Shown here in pieces: positions 8,362 through 17,197 of a stretch of DNA of 35,432 nucleotides; position 1 is the first letter of the stretch, and every line of letters begins with the position of its first letter. Origin of the DNA: Betaproteobacteria bacterium (GTDB taxonomy: Bacteria > Pseudomonadota > Gammaproteobacteria > Burkholderiales > SG8-39); NCBI GenBank assembly GCA_005883675.1, contig VBCM01000137.1, positions 1 to 35,432 on the forward strand. Reading direction: 5' to 3'. The position numbers and the translations under genes were made by a program. Under the pieces are notes generated by a model. It did not search any database and was not told the DNA's origin. It saw only the letters and a list, made by a program, of their open reading frames with translations.

Positions 8362-8376
8362 CCAGGGAGGCTCATC

Positions 8377-8886
8377 ATGAAAAAGACCGTTATTCGAGGC
8401 TTGCTCTTCGCGGCGGCCGTCACTACCGCGGTGTCGTTCACCGGCGCGGCGTTCGCCGCCGGCTACGACGATCAGGAGGCGCTCGCCGGCCTAAAGGAGG
8501 TCAAGGTGGCATTTGACCTAACGGCGGGCGATCCCAAGGCACTGCTCGGCCGGCTGAACATCATCGATGAGACGCGCCAGTCACTCATCCAGCAGGGCGT
8601 GACGCCGCATTTCGTGCTCACTTTCCGCGGCCCGGCCACGCGTCTCATCCAGACCGACCAGTCGAAGATAAAGCCGGAAGACCGCGAGGGCGCGGCGAAG
8701 ATCGCTGCGAAGCTGGCCGAGATGCGCCGCGCCAAGGGGGTCGACAACCTCGAGCAGTGCGCCGTCGCGGTCCGCGAGCAGGGCACGAAGCCCGAGGACG
8801 TCGTGCCGTCGGTCAAGGTCGTCGGCAACGCCTGGATCTCGCTCATGGCGTACCAAGCGAAGGGTTACGCCTACATCGCGCCCTGA
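8377..8886 (+). CDS. Secreted/periplasmic DsrE-family protein
   Basis: Signal peptide MKKTVIRGLLFAAAVTTAVSFTGAAFA; KVAFDLTAGDPKALLGRLNIIDETRQSLIQQGVTPHFVLTFRG...LEQCAVAV, DsrE/DsrF-like with conserved Cys. SD ggagg. Confidence 0.82.
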   Translation: MKKTVIRGLLFAAAVTTAVSFTGAAFAAGYDDQEALAGLKEVKVAFDLTAGDPKALLGRLNIIDETRQSLIQQGVTPHFVLTFRGPATRLIQTDQSKIKPEDREGAAKIAAKLAEMRRAKGVDNLEQCAVAVREQGTKPEDVVPSVKVVGNAWISLMAYQAKGYAYIAP

Positions 8887-8902
8887 CGTGCCATCATAGG
8901 TT

Positions 8903-9319
8903 ATGCGCCGCATCGCCTATTTGGTTCTACTGCTTGGCGCGATCACCGCGCAGGCGGAGCCAGACCTCTCTGCGCCGCAGGCATTTGAACGTTCAAATCA
9001 GGGCGGTCTGCTCATCATCGACATTCGTACCCCGGAGGAATGGCGCGAGACAGGCGTGATCCCCGGGGCGCGGCGCGTCGACTTCTATCGGGGGCCGGAC
9101 GTGCTGCTCAAATCCGTGCTTCAAATGGTGAACGGCGATAGGAATGCACCGATCGCTCTCGTCTGCCACAGCGGAAGTCGCACGATCCAGGCGCAAAGAT
9201 TCCTTCAGGCGCAGGGCTTCACGCAGGTCTACAACGTCAGAGAAGGCATGGCCGGCAGCGCAGCCGGACCGGGCTGGCTGCACCGGCCGCTGCCTGTCGA
9301 GGCATGTCCGCGCTGCTGA
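8903..9319 (+). CDS. Exported rhodanese-like domain protein
   Basis: MRRIAYLVLLLGAITAQA signal; LIIDIRTPEEWRETGVIPGARRVDF; active-site ALVCHSGSRTIQAQRFLQAQGF. Confidence 0.9.
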   Translation: MRRIAYLVLLLGAITAQAEPDLSAPQAFERSNQGGLLIIDIRTPEEWRETGVIPGARRVDFYRGPDVLLKSVLQMVNGDRNAPIALVCHSGSRTIQAQRFLQAQGFTQVYNVREGMAGSAAGPGWLHRPLPVEACPRC

Positions 9320-9356
9320 GCTAGCTGCAGCGGTTGTACAACGCAGGAGGGGAAAG

Positions 9357-10325
9357 ATGCGCCGTTACTTGATCGCCGCCGTCCTGTTCGGCGCGCTCGG
9401 CTGCGCAGCGGCGCAGTCGTATCCGGATCGGCCCGTGCACCTCGTGGTCGCCTTCGTGCCGGGCGGCGCCACGGACACGATGGCGCGCCAGATCCTCGGC
9501 GAGCTCTCCGAAGCGCTCGGCCAGCCCGTGCTGGTGGAGAACCGGCCCGGCGCGAACGGTTATCTCGGCTGGAACCACGTCGCCAGTTCCGCACCGGACG
9601 GCTACACGCTGCTACTAGCCGAGAACGCGCTGGCGATGAGCCAGGCGCTGTATCGCAAGACGAGCACCGGCTTCGATCCGCTCAAGCAGTACGATGCGAT
9701 TGCCTCCGTCGCGAGCTCTCCCATGGTGCTCGTCGTCGCGAACAGCGTGAAAGCGAACAGCGTGCAGGAGCTCGTCGCGTTCTCGAAGGCTGGGCCGCAG
9801 AAGATGAATTACGCCTCCGCCGGTGTTGGCAGTGTGACGCATCTCGTGATGGAGGTGTTCCGCGACGGGGTCGGCATGGACGCCGTGCACGTGCCTTACA
9901 AAGGCGGCGGCCAGGCGGTCGCCGACGTGATCGCCGGCCACATTCCAGTCACCTTCGCCTCGACGCAGGTGGCGAAGGGCCTGGTGGAAGGCGGCAAGCT
10001 GAAAGCGCTCGCCGTCACGAGCACGGCGCGCTCGCCGGCGCTGCCGAATGTGCCGACGCTCAAGGAAGCGGGCGTGACGCATGCCGACGTCGACCTGCGC
10101 TTCTGGTACGGCGTCTTCGGACCGAAGGGCATTCCCGAAGCGGCCAAGGCGAAGCTCGGCAAGGCGATTGCCGCCGTGATGGCCGATGCGAAAGTGCGCG
10201 AGCGGCTCGCCCGGCTCGACATCACGCCGGAGTACGCCCCGGGCCCGGTGCTCCAGGCCAAGCTCACGAACGAAATCAGGAACTGGAGCGCCTTCGTCGA
10301 CGCGAAGCACATCAAGCCAGAATAG
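9357..10325 (+). CDS. Bug/TctC family tripartite tricarboxylate transporter solute receptor
   Basis: MRRYLIAAVLFGALGCAAAQSYPDRPVHLVVAFVPGGATDTMARQI...VENRPGANGYLG; DGYTLLL; HVPYKGGGQAVADVIAGH. Confidence 0.95.
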   Translation: MRRYLIAAVLFGALGCAAAQSYPDRPVHLVVAFVPGGATDTMARQILGELSEALGQPVLVENRPGANGYLGWNHVASSAPDGYTLLLAENALAMSQALYRKTSTGFDPLKQYDAIASVASSPMVLVVANSVKANSVQELVAFSKAGPQKMNYASAGVGSVTHLVMEVFRDGVGMDAVHVPYKGGGQAVADVIAGHIPVTFASTQVAKGLVEGGKLKALAVTSTARSPALPNVPTLKEAGVTHADVDLRFWYGVFGPKGIPEAAKAKLGKAIAAVMADAKVRERLARLDITPEYAPGPVLQAKLTNEIRNWSAFVDAKHIKPE

Positions 10326-11480
10326 ATGCCTTCGCGCGGTCCGTGGATCGATCACTTCGGCGACAACTTTCTCTGGTCGAACGCCACGCTCATCATCAAG
10401 GGCATGGGGCCTTACGGCGTGGTGGCGCTCGAGGAAATCGACCGCGTCTGCGAGCGGCTGCGCCCGCGCCAGCACGAGCCGCACGCCTGGTCGGAGGAGT
10501 GGGGCGCCCTCGGCGACCTCGTCGAGCGGCGCGCCGAGGAAGCCGCGGCGAAAGGCCATAAGCACAGCGCCGGCGATTACTACCTTCGCGCCGGTCATTA
10601 TCACTACAACGCCGAGCGCTTCATTGCGCCCGGGCCGGAGAAGCAGCGCTGGGCGGAGAAGGCCTATCGCTGCTGGCACGCGGGGATTCGCCTGCGGCAT
10701 GCAAACGTCGAGTTCATCGAGGTGCCTTACGAACGCACGACGCTGCCGGCGCTATTCATGAAAGCACAGCGGTTGGGTCAGGCACCGACGGTAGTGATCT
10801 TCAACGGCATGGACAACGCGAAGGAGATGAGTATCTTCTTCGCCGGACTGGAATTCGCGCGGCGCGGCGTGCATACGCTCGCCGTCGATGGGCCGGGGCA
10901 GGGCGAGAGCCTGCGACTGCGCGGCATGAAGAGCCGCTACGACTACGAGGTGGCGGGCAGCGCGGCTTACGAATACGTGGCGAGCCGGCCTGAAGTCGAT
11001 GCGAAACGCGTCGCCGTCATGGGCTATAGCTTTGGCGGCTATTACTCGTCGCGCATTGCCGCGTTCGAGCACCGCTACGCTGCCTGCATCGCGTTGTCAG
11101 CGCTTCACTGGGACCTCGCCGCGTGGCAGTCGCATATCAAGGAGAAGAACGCGGCCTCGCCCAAGACCGTGGCGCAATCGAACTTTCAGTTCCAGTACGT
11201 GGTGGGCGCGGCGACGCCGGACGAGGCGATCGAGATCGCCCGCCGGTTCTCGCTCAAAGACGTCGCGCGGCAGATTCGCTGCCCGTTCCTCGTCACGCAT
11301 GGCGGCAACGACCGTGTCGTGCCGGTGGAAAATGCGCAGAAGCTCTACGACGCGGTGGGATCGTCGAACAAGACCATCAAGATCTTCACCACCGAGGAGG
11401 GCGGCGCAGAGCACGCGCACGTCGACAACCGGCAGATCGGCATCGACTACGCCGCCGACTGGCTCGAGGACAATCTCTAG
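10326..11480 (+). CDS. Alpha/beta hydrolase (FrsA/DUF1100-like esterase)
   Basis: 384 aa; VIFNGMDNAKE, VDGPGQGES, VAVMGYSFGGYYSSR nucleophile elbow, FLVTHGGNDRVVP, AEHAHVDNR. Confidence 0.87.
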   Translation: MPSRGPWIDHFGDNFLWSNATLIIKGMGPYGVVALEEIDRVCERLRPRQHEPHAWSEEWGALGDLVERRAEEAAAKGHKHSAGDYYLRAGHYHYNAERFIAPGPEKQRWAEKAYRCWHAGIRLRHANVEFIEVPYERTTLPALFMKAQRLGQAPTVVIFNGMDNAKEMSIFFAGLEFARRGVHTLAVDGPGQGESLRLRGMKSRYDYEVAGSAAYEYVASRPEVDAKRVAVMGYSFGGYYSSRIAAFEHRYAACIALSALHWDLAAWQSHIKEKNAASPKTVAQSNFQFQYVVGAATPDEAIEIARRFSLKDVARQIRCPFLVTHGGNDRVVPVENAQKLYDAVGSSNKTIKIFTTEEGGAEHAHVDNRQIGIDYAADWLEDNL

Positions 11481-12826
11481 TTCATGCGCAGGGCCGCGGT
11501 GAGCTCGCGCACATCGGCCACCCGCTCGAGATTGCCGACCAGCGCGATGATCCGTTTCACCTGGGCGGCCTCCATAGATCCCGCGGCCGCGGTGCGCAGC
11601 TTCTCCTCGATCTCCGCACGCGTGAGCGGATCGGCCGGATCGCCCTTCGGCGCGGCGCGGCGGTCGCTGTGCAACGCGCCGTCGACGGTGCGTATCTCCA
11701 CGACTGCGCCGGTGCCTTCGACACGCGGATCGATTTCCACCTTCACTCGCTCGCGCGCGAAGGCGCCGACCGCCGGGTCCTGGTAGCGCTTGGGCTCGAA
11801 CTGCTCGAGCCAGCAGCGGCGGTCGTGCAGCACGATCGAGGTGACGTAGGGCGTCGAGAGCAGCGCCTTGAACTTGTCGTTCCATGGCAGTGTGCCATGC
11901 ATGTCGTACACCGTTTTCGACAGTCCGACGCGCACTGCCGCCACGCGGGCCGGGGTGAGATCGTGTGCGCGGAGCAAGGCGAAGAGGCTGGTGATCACCG
12001 TCTGTATGGAGCTCGCGGCAGGCCACAGGCGCAGCGCGATCTGCTCCAGTTCCCAGCGATCGCCGAGTGCGGCGCTCACCGCGTCGGGCGCGCCGCCGTC
12101 GGAGTAAGCGTTGAAGATGCCCCCATCCTCATGCGCGAGGACTTCCGCCGAGGCGCTGAAGCCCTGCGCGGCGAGCAGGCCGGCGAGGAGGCCCGAGAGC
12201 GCGCCGCGCGACTGGTGGAACTTGATGGTCGGCGTACCCCAGTGCGCGAAGGTGCCCGCCGACTGGCTGCCCGCCAGTCCGAAGGCGTTGCGCTGCCGGT
12301 CGGCATCGAGGCGCAGCAGCTTGCCGGCGGCGGCCGCGCCACCGAACGGGCCGATGACGCCGGGCGAATGCCAGCCGCGCGCGCGGAAGGCCTTGTAGTT
12401 GGTGCCGAGCCCGATGCGCACGGTGGTTTCCAGGCCTGCGGCAACCGCGGTGATGAATGCGCGGCCATCGGCGCCCGCTCGCTCGGCGATGGCGAGCGCG
12501 GGCGGCACGACCTGCGGCGTGGTGTGGCACAGCGTGGGACGGTGGACATCGCACACGGTCACGGCGGTGATCAGGTAACCATTGAGCAGCGTGGCGCCGG
12601 CGAGCGAGAGCTGCTCGCCGCCGATCACCGTCGCTTCATGCGAGGCGCCAAGCGCAGCGGCGAGCGCGCGGATCTGGGCGCTTTCGTCGCCCTGCCGGCC
12701 GGCGATCGCGCTCGCAATCGTATCGAGCACGAGGTCCTTCACGCGCTCGCGAACGCGCGGCGGCAGGTCGTCATACCGCAGGCCGGCGACGAACCGCGCG
12801 AGCTCGCTGGTAGGCGTCGCCGTCAC
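11477..12826 (-). CDS. MmgE/PrpD family protein
   Basis: GTG start overlapping the Bug stop (GTGA); LARFVAGLRYDDLPPRVRERVKDLVLDTIASAIAG...NGYLITAVTVCDVHRPTLCHTTPQVVPPALAIAE is typical of PrpD-like proteins. Confidence 0.9.
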   Translation of the reverse strand: MTATPTSELARFVAGLRYDDLPPRVRERVKDLVLDTIASAIAGRQGDESAQIRALAAALGASHEATVIGGEQLSLAGATLLNGYLITAVTVCDVHRPTLCHTTPQVVPPALAIAERAGADGRAFITAVAAGLETTVRIGLGTNYKAFRARGWHSPGVIGPFGGAAAAGKLLRLDADRQRNAFGLAGSQSAGTFAHWGTPTIKFHQSRGALSGLLAGLLAAQGFSASAEVLAHEDGGIFNAYSDGGAPDAVSAALGDRWELEQIALRLWPAASSIQTVITSLFALLRAHDLTPARVAAVRVGLSKTVYDMHGTLPWNDKFKALLSTPYVTSIVLHDRRCWLEQFEPKRYQDPAVGAFARERVKVEIDPRVEGTGAVVEIRTVDGALHSDRRAAPKGDPADPLTRAEIEEKLRTAAAGSMEAAQVKRIIALVGNLERVADVRELTAALRMN

Positions 12827-13794
12827 TCGAGCTTCGCGCCGGAGTCTTTCACCGCCTTCGCCCACTTGACGAGCTCGGCCTTGATCAGCGCGCTGAACTC
12901 CTCGGGCGTGCAGATCGCGGGCTCCGCGGCGAGGTTGACGAGGCGCTCGCGCATTTCGGGCAGCGCATAGATCTTCGCCACCGTGTCGTGGATCTTCCGC
13001 ACGACCGGTGCCGGAATGCCCGCGGGCGCGACGAGGCCGTTCCAGCCGACGGCGACGTAGCCCGGCAGCGCCGATTCGTTCAACGTCGGCACATTGGGCA
13101 GCGTGCTCACCCGCTCGGCGGTCGTCACGGCGATGGCACGCGCCTGCTTGTTCTTGACGAACGGGACTGCGGCCGGCGCCGTGGCGAACGTCAGCGCGAC
13201 TTCGCCGGCGATGAGCGCCTGCAGTTGCGGCGCCGCGCCTTTGTACGGCACATGGAGCAGATCTATGCCGGCCATGGCCTTGAAGATCTCGGCGGTGAGA
13301 TGCGGCTGCGAGCCGCTGCCCGCGGAGCTGTATGCCAGCGCTCCGGGCTGCTGTTTGGCGAGAGCGATGAGCTCCTGCGCGTCCTTCGCCGGTACCGACG
13401 GATGCACGATCAGCAGGCTCGGCAGATTCACGAGGTTCGTGATCAGGGTGAAGTCCTTGAGCGGATCGAACGGCAGGTTCGGATAGATCGCCGGGTTGAT
13501 GGCGTGGGTACCGACGGTGTTGATGAGGAGCACGTGCGGATCGCCGCGCTGCTTGGCGACGTATTCGCTGGCGATGTTGCCAGCGGCGCCAGGCCGGTTC
13601 TCCGCGATCACCGGCTGCCCCCATTCGAGGGCAAGCTTTTCGGCGAGCGTACGCGCCAGGATGTCGGACGTGCCGCCGGGAGGGAACGGACTGATGATCC
13701 GCACGGTGCGCGATGGATACGCCTGCGCGCTGGCGTATGTGCAGATCAGCGTGAGCAGCAGGCCGGCGCCGATGCGGCGCACGAATGCGGTCAT
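12823..13794 (-). CDS. Bug/TctC family solute receptor
   Basis: MTAFVRRIGAGLLLTLICTYASAQAYPSRTVRIISPFPPGGTSDILART...ENRPGAAGNIAS; LLHVPYKGAAPQLQALIAGE. Confidence 0.95.
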   Translation of the reverse strand: MTAFVRRIGAGLLLTLICTYASAQAYPSRTVRIISPFPPGGTSDILARTLAEKLALEWGQPVIAENRPGAAGNIASEYVAKQRGDPHVLLINTVGTHAINPAIYPNLPFDPLKDFTLITNLVNLPSLLIVHPSVPAKDAQELIALAKQQPGALAYSSAGSGSQPHLTAEIFKAMAGIDLLHVPYKGAAPQLQALIAGEVALTFATAPAAVPFVKNKQARAIAVTTAERVSTLPNVPTLNESALPGYVAVGWNGLVAPAGIPAPVVRKIHDTVAKIYALPEMRERLVNLAAEPAICTPEEFSALIKAELVKWAKAVKDSGAKLE

Positions 13795-13812
13795 GGCGTG
13801 ACTCCTCCGAAG

Positions 13813-13823
13813 GCCATGATGGC
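13813..13823. promoter_or_regulatory. Palindrome GCCATGATGGC in a 56-bp divergent gap (candidate operator)
   Basis: Perfect 5-bp arms around one base, between the divergent Bug and TPP-enzyme genes. Confidence 0.35.
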
Positions 13824-13850
13824 ATACTCGATGTAGCAAAGGAGCGCGGT

Positions 13851-15671
13851 ATGAACAAGCCAACGGAAAGGGCGCTGGGCGGCGTGGCGGATAAGCCCGC
13901 GCGCACGACGCGCAAGGGCGGCGAGCTGATCGCGGAATTCCTCGTGCGGGAAAAGATTCCGTACGTCTTCGGCATCTGCGGCCACGGCAACATCGGCCTG
14001 CTCGATCCGCTCTACGAGGTGCGCGACAAGGTGCGGCTCGTCTCGCCGCGCCACGAGCAGACCGCCGGCCACATGGCCGATGGCTACTTCCGCGTGAAGC
14101 ATCGGCCGGTGGCAACGCTGACTTCCACCGGCCCGGGCTCGGCCAACCTCATCATGGCGCTCGCCGTGGCGCAGACCGATTCGTCGGCGCTGCTCGCGAT
14201 CAGTGCGAACGTGCCGACCTCGCAGTTCAACCGCGGCCCGTTCCAAGAGCTGAACCGCCACCATCAGGCGGACTACCCCAACGTCGTACGGCCGGTCGTG
14301 AAACGCAGCTTCCAGCCCACACGCGTGGACATGCTGCCGCTTTTCCTGCGCCAGGCGCTCACCACCGCGATCAGCGGACGGCCGGGGCCGGTGAATCTCG
14401 ACGTGCCGTTCAATCTTTTCCAGGAGGAGGCGGCGGTCGAGCTCGAGGCGCCGGCCGAGGGATTCGGCACCCGGCGTAGCGGCGCGTCGCCCGAAGAAGT
14501 GGCGCGCACGCTCGACCTGCTCCAGGCGGCGCGGCGGCCGGCGATCTTCATCGGCCACGGCGTCACGCTGTCGGAGGCGGGGAAAGAGCTCACCGAGTTT
14601 GCGCGCAAGTACCGCATTCCGGTGATCAGCTCGCCCAATGGCATGGGCTGTCTCGACATGCGCGATCCGTTATCGCTCGGCTTCATCGGCCGCAACGGCG
14701 CCTATCCGGCGAACCAGGCGGGGCGACACACGGACTTCGTGCTGGCCATCGGCGGGCGCTTCGACGATCGCTCGGCGTCCTCGTGGCTGCCCGGCTACTC
14801 ATGGAATTTCCCGGCGGCGAAGCTCGTGCATGTCGACGTCGATCACGCCGAGATCGGGCGCAACTACGTGCCGGATCTCGGCATCCTCGCGGATGCGCGC
14901 ACCTTCCTGCGGCAGCTCTTGGCCGAAGCTCCTTCCAGAAAGATTCCCGCCTTTAATGAATGGCAGGCGGAGATCACTGCCTGGCGCGCGGACTGGGAAA
15001 AGTACATCCGCCCGAACTTCGAGGCGCACGCTTCGCCGATCCGCCCGGAGCGCATCGTCGCCGACTGCCGCGCGGTGCTGCCCGACGAGGCGATCATCTC
15101 GCTCGACTCCGGCATCCATCACAACTGGTTCATGCAGTTCTGGGAGGCGCGCCGGCCGCAGACCATGCTCAACACTTGGGGCTATTCGGGCATGGGCTTC
15201 GGGCCGAGCTCGATTCTCGGCGCGAAGCTCGCCGCGCCGGAGCGCCCGTGCGTCTCGATTTGCGGCGATGGCGGCTTCACCATGGTGTCGCACGTGCTGT
15301 GCACGGCGGTCGAATACGATATCCCCGCCGTCTGGGTGGTCTGGAACAACTTCGCCTGGGCCGCGATCCGCGACCTGCAGTACGCCTATTTCGACGGGCG
15401 CGAGCACGGCACCGCCTTCTATCAGGGGCCGGAGAGGAAACCCTACAACCCCGATTTCGCCGCCTGGGCGCGGGCCGCGGGCGTCGAGGGGATAACCATT
15501 ACGAAGTCGCAGGACTTCAAGGGGGCGCTCGAGCATGCGGTAAAGCTGGGCAAGCCTTGCCTCATCGACGTGCACGTCGACGCGGACATCCGGCCGCCCG
15601 GCACCGGCGCGTGGGCGCTGCCGCCGATCCCGCACAAGGAGCCGATCTTCGGCGCCAAACATGTCCGTTGA
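13851..15671 (+). CDS. Thiamine-pyrophosphate-binding protein (acetolactate synthase-like)
   Basis: ATG after aaggag SD; GELIAEFLVREKIPYVFGICGHGN, PRHEQTAGHMADGY, GPGSANLIMALAVA, CGDGGFTMVSH...VWNNFAWAAIRDLQ TPP motif. Confidence 0.92.
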   Translation: MNKPTERALGGVADKPARTTRKGGELIAEFLVREKIPYVFGICGHGNIGLLDPLYEVRDKVRLVSPRHEQTAGHMADGYFRVKHRPVATLTSTGPGSANLIMALAVAQTDSSALLAISANVPTSQFNRGPFQELNRHHQADYPNVVRPVVKRSFQPTRVDMLPLFLRQALTTAISGRPGPVNLDVPFNLFQEEAAVELEAPAEGFGTRRSGASPEEVARTLDLLQAARRPAIFIGHGVTLSEAGKELTEFARKYRIPVISSPNGMGCLDMRDPLSLGFIGRNGAYPANQAGRHTDFVLAIGGRFDDRSASSWLPGYSWNFPAAKLVHVDVDHAEIGRNYVPDLGILADARTFLRQLLAEAPSRKIPAFNEWQAEITAWRADWEKYIRPNFEAHASPIRPERIVADCRAVLPDEAIISLDSGIHHNWFMQFWEARRPQTMLNTWGYSGMGFGPSSILGAKLAAPERPCVSICGDGGFTMVSHVLCTAVEYDIPAVWVVWNNFAWAAIRDLQYAYFDGREHGTAFYQGPERKPYNPDFAAWARAAGVEGITITKSQDFKGALEHAVKLGKPCLIDVHVDADIRPPGTGAWALPPIPHKEPIFGAKHVR

Positions 15672-16029
15672 GCGCAAGCCGTCCATCCGCAACGTCGTCG
15701 AGACGCCGTGGCAGCAGTTTCCCGGACATTTCGGCGGCGCGCTGTCCAAACCGCTCGTGCGTCCGGAAACCGTGGGCTCGCGCCTGGTGGACTATCGCAT
15801 CTCCACGTATCAGCAGATGGCGTACGTGGAGCCGCACGTGCATCAGGTGCAGGAGCAGATCTATCACGTGCTCGAAGGCGAGGGCGCCATGGAGATCGAC
15901 GGCAAGAGGACCATCGTGCGAAAGCACGACGTGATCTTCATTCCGCCGGGCGTGAAGCACTCCATTCGCAATGAGGGCCTGACGGATCTAACCTTCATTG
16001 TCGTGACGACGCCCATCGAGGATCGCTAG
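15661..16029 (+). CDS. Cupin domain protein
   Basis: 122 aa; EPHVHQVQEQIYHVLEGEGAMEIDGKRTIVRKHDVIFIPPGVKHSIRNEG; overlaps the TPP-enzyme CDS by 11 nt. Confidence 0.9.
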   Translation: MSVERKPSIRNVVETPWQQFPGHFGGALSKPLVRPETVGSRLVDYRISTYQQMAYVEPHVHQVQEQIYHVLEGEGAMEIDGKRTIVRKHDVIFIPPGVKHSIRNEGLTDLTFIVVTTPIEDR

Positions 16030-16031
16030 CG

Positions 16032-16376
16032 GTGCTTCGCAACGTACTGATCGCCGCCACGCTGCTCGGCATCGCCGCGCCCGCCTGGGCCTGGTCGCAG
16101 GGCAGAAGGGTCGCGTACCACCCTCGGCACCGCGTCGTCTTCGCCGGCACGTTCATCGGCGGTCCCTACTGGTACGGCTATCCGCCGCCGCCGTACTACT
16201 ACGGCCCGGCGTACCAGGCGACCAACGTGCCACCGACGGTGTATGTGGAGAAGTTCGAGGGCACACCGAGCACGGGTGCCGGCGAGATCTATTGCCCGGC
16301 GCTAGACGCGCACTACCCCGAGGTGCAGGACTGCCCGAACGGCTGGCAGCGCGTGATTCGCGCCGACGACAGCTAG
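16032..16376 (+). CDS. Exported Tyr/Pro/Gly-rich small protein, unknown function
   Basis: GTG start; signal MLRNVLIAATLLGIAAPAWA; low-complexity GGPYWYGYPPPPYYYGPAY; C-terminal YCPALDAHYPEVQDCPNGWQRV. Confidence 0.7.
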   Translation: MLRNVLIAATLLGIAAPAWAWSQGRRVAYHPRHRVVFAGTFIGGPYWYGYPPPPYYYGPAYQATNVPPTVYVEKFEGTPSTGAGEIYCPALDAHYPEVQDCPNGWQRVIRADDS

Positions 16377-16377
16377 A

Positions 16378-17091
16378 TCAGGCCGCGCGCGTACGCGCGA
16401 GATCGCACACCCGGGCCGCTTCCTGCGCCGCCTCCGCGAGTCCCGGCAGGCCCGTGACCCATTCGACGATCGGCATGAACTGCTTGCGCTCGGCAGCGAC
16501 GAGGCCGGGATTGAGCTCGAAGATGCCGGTGCCGCTTTCGGCGGCCTTCAGGAAGACGTCGGAATCGATGAGCCGGGTGAGGAGCTTCAAGCCCAGCGAA
16601 TCCAGCACCGACTGCAACGGCGCGTAGGCAGGCATCGAGCGGCGCACCTTGTTCGCGATCACCGCCATGCGCACGTGGCCGTACTTCACCGGCCCCATGG
16701 CGGTGAGCTCGCGCAGGAAGTTGCCGGTAGCGTGCAGATCAATGATCGAGGGCACGAGCGGCACAAGCACGGTGCTCGACCGTACGAGCATCTCCTGCAG
16801 CAGCACGCCCGCCGAGCCCGCCGGCGCATCGATGATCACATGGCGCGTCTGGGGCGGCACGTACATGTCGAAGCTGCGCAGCCGCCCGTACTTTTCCGGC
16901 GCGGCGTTGGCGCCATGGATCTTCGCCGCCTGCGGCGGCCGCAGCCGCAGCCAATGCAGGCTCGACCCTTGGGGGTCATAATCCATCAGCGTTACGGGGA
17001 TCTGCTCGGCGGCGAAGTAGCTCGCCAGATTGATTGCAACGGTGGTCTTTCCCGCGCCACCCTTCGGGTTGACTACCAGCGTGGTCTTCAT
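16378..17091 (-). CDS. ParA/MinD-type P-loop ATPase, copy 1
   Basis: MKTTLVVNPKGGAGKTTVAINLASYFA (deviant Walker A), LMDYDPQGSSLHWL, VIIDAPAG. Confidence 0.93.
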   Translation of the reverse strand: MKTTLVVNPKGGAGKTTVAINLASYFAAEQIPVTLMDYDPQGSSLHWLRLRPPQAAKIHGANAAPEKYGRLRSFDMYVPPQTRHVIIDAPAGSAGVLLQEMLVRSSTVLVPLVPSIIDLHATGNFLRELTAMGPVKYGHVRMAVIANKVRRSMPAYAPLQSVLDSLGLKLLTRLIDSDVFLKAAESGTGIFELNPGLVAAERKQFMPIVEWVTGLPGLAEAAQEAARVCDLARTRAA

Positions 17092-17197
17092 TTCATGTGG
17101 AGGGTCACGCCCCCTTCTTGTTTACTTACGCGAGACATGATGCGGTGCGCGCAGCGGAAAAGCAAGTGCGCGTTGCGATTGCGGACCGGCGGATAAG

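Noticed and set aside
11123-12970. 615-aa plus-strand ORF
   Set aside because: Arg/Ala/Gly/His-rich low-complexity translation antisense to the PrpD and overlapping the hydrolase gene; a high-GC spurious ORF.
11477-13993. 838-aa minus ORF as a fusion protein
   Set aside because: Only its C-terminal part (from GTG at 12826) has PrpD motifs; the rest is an out-of-frame read of the Bug gene.
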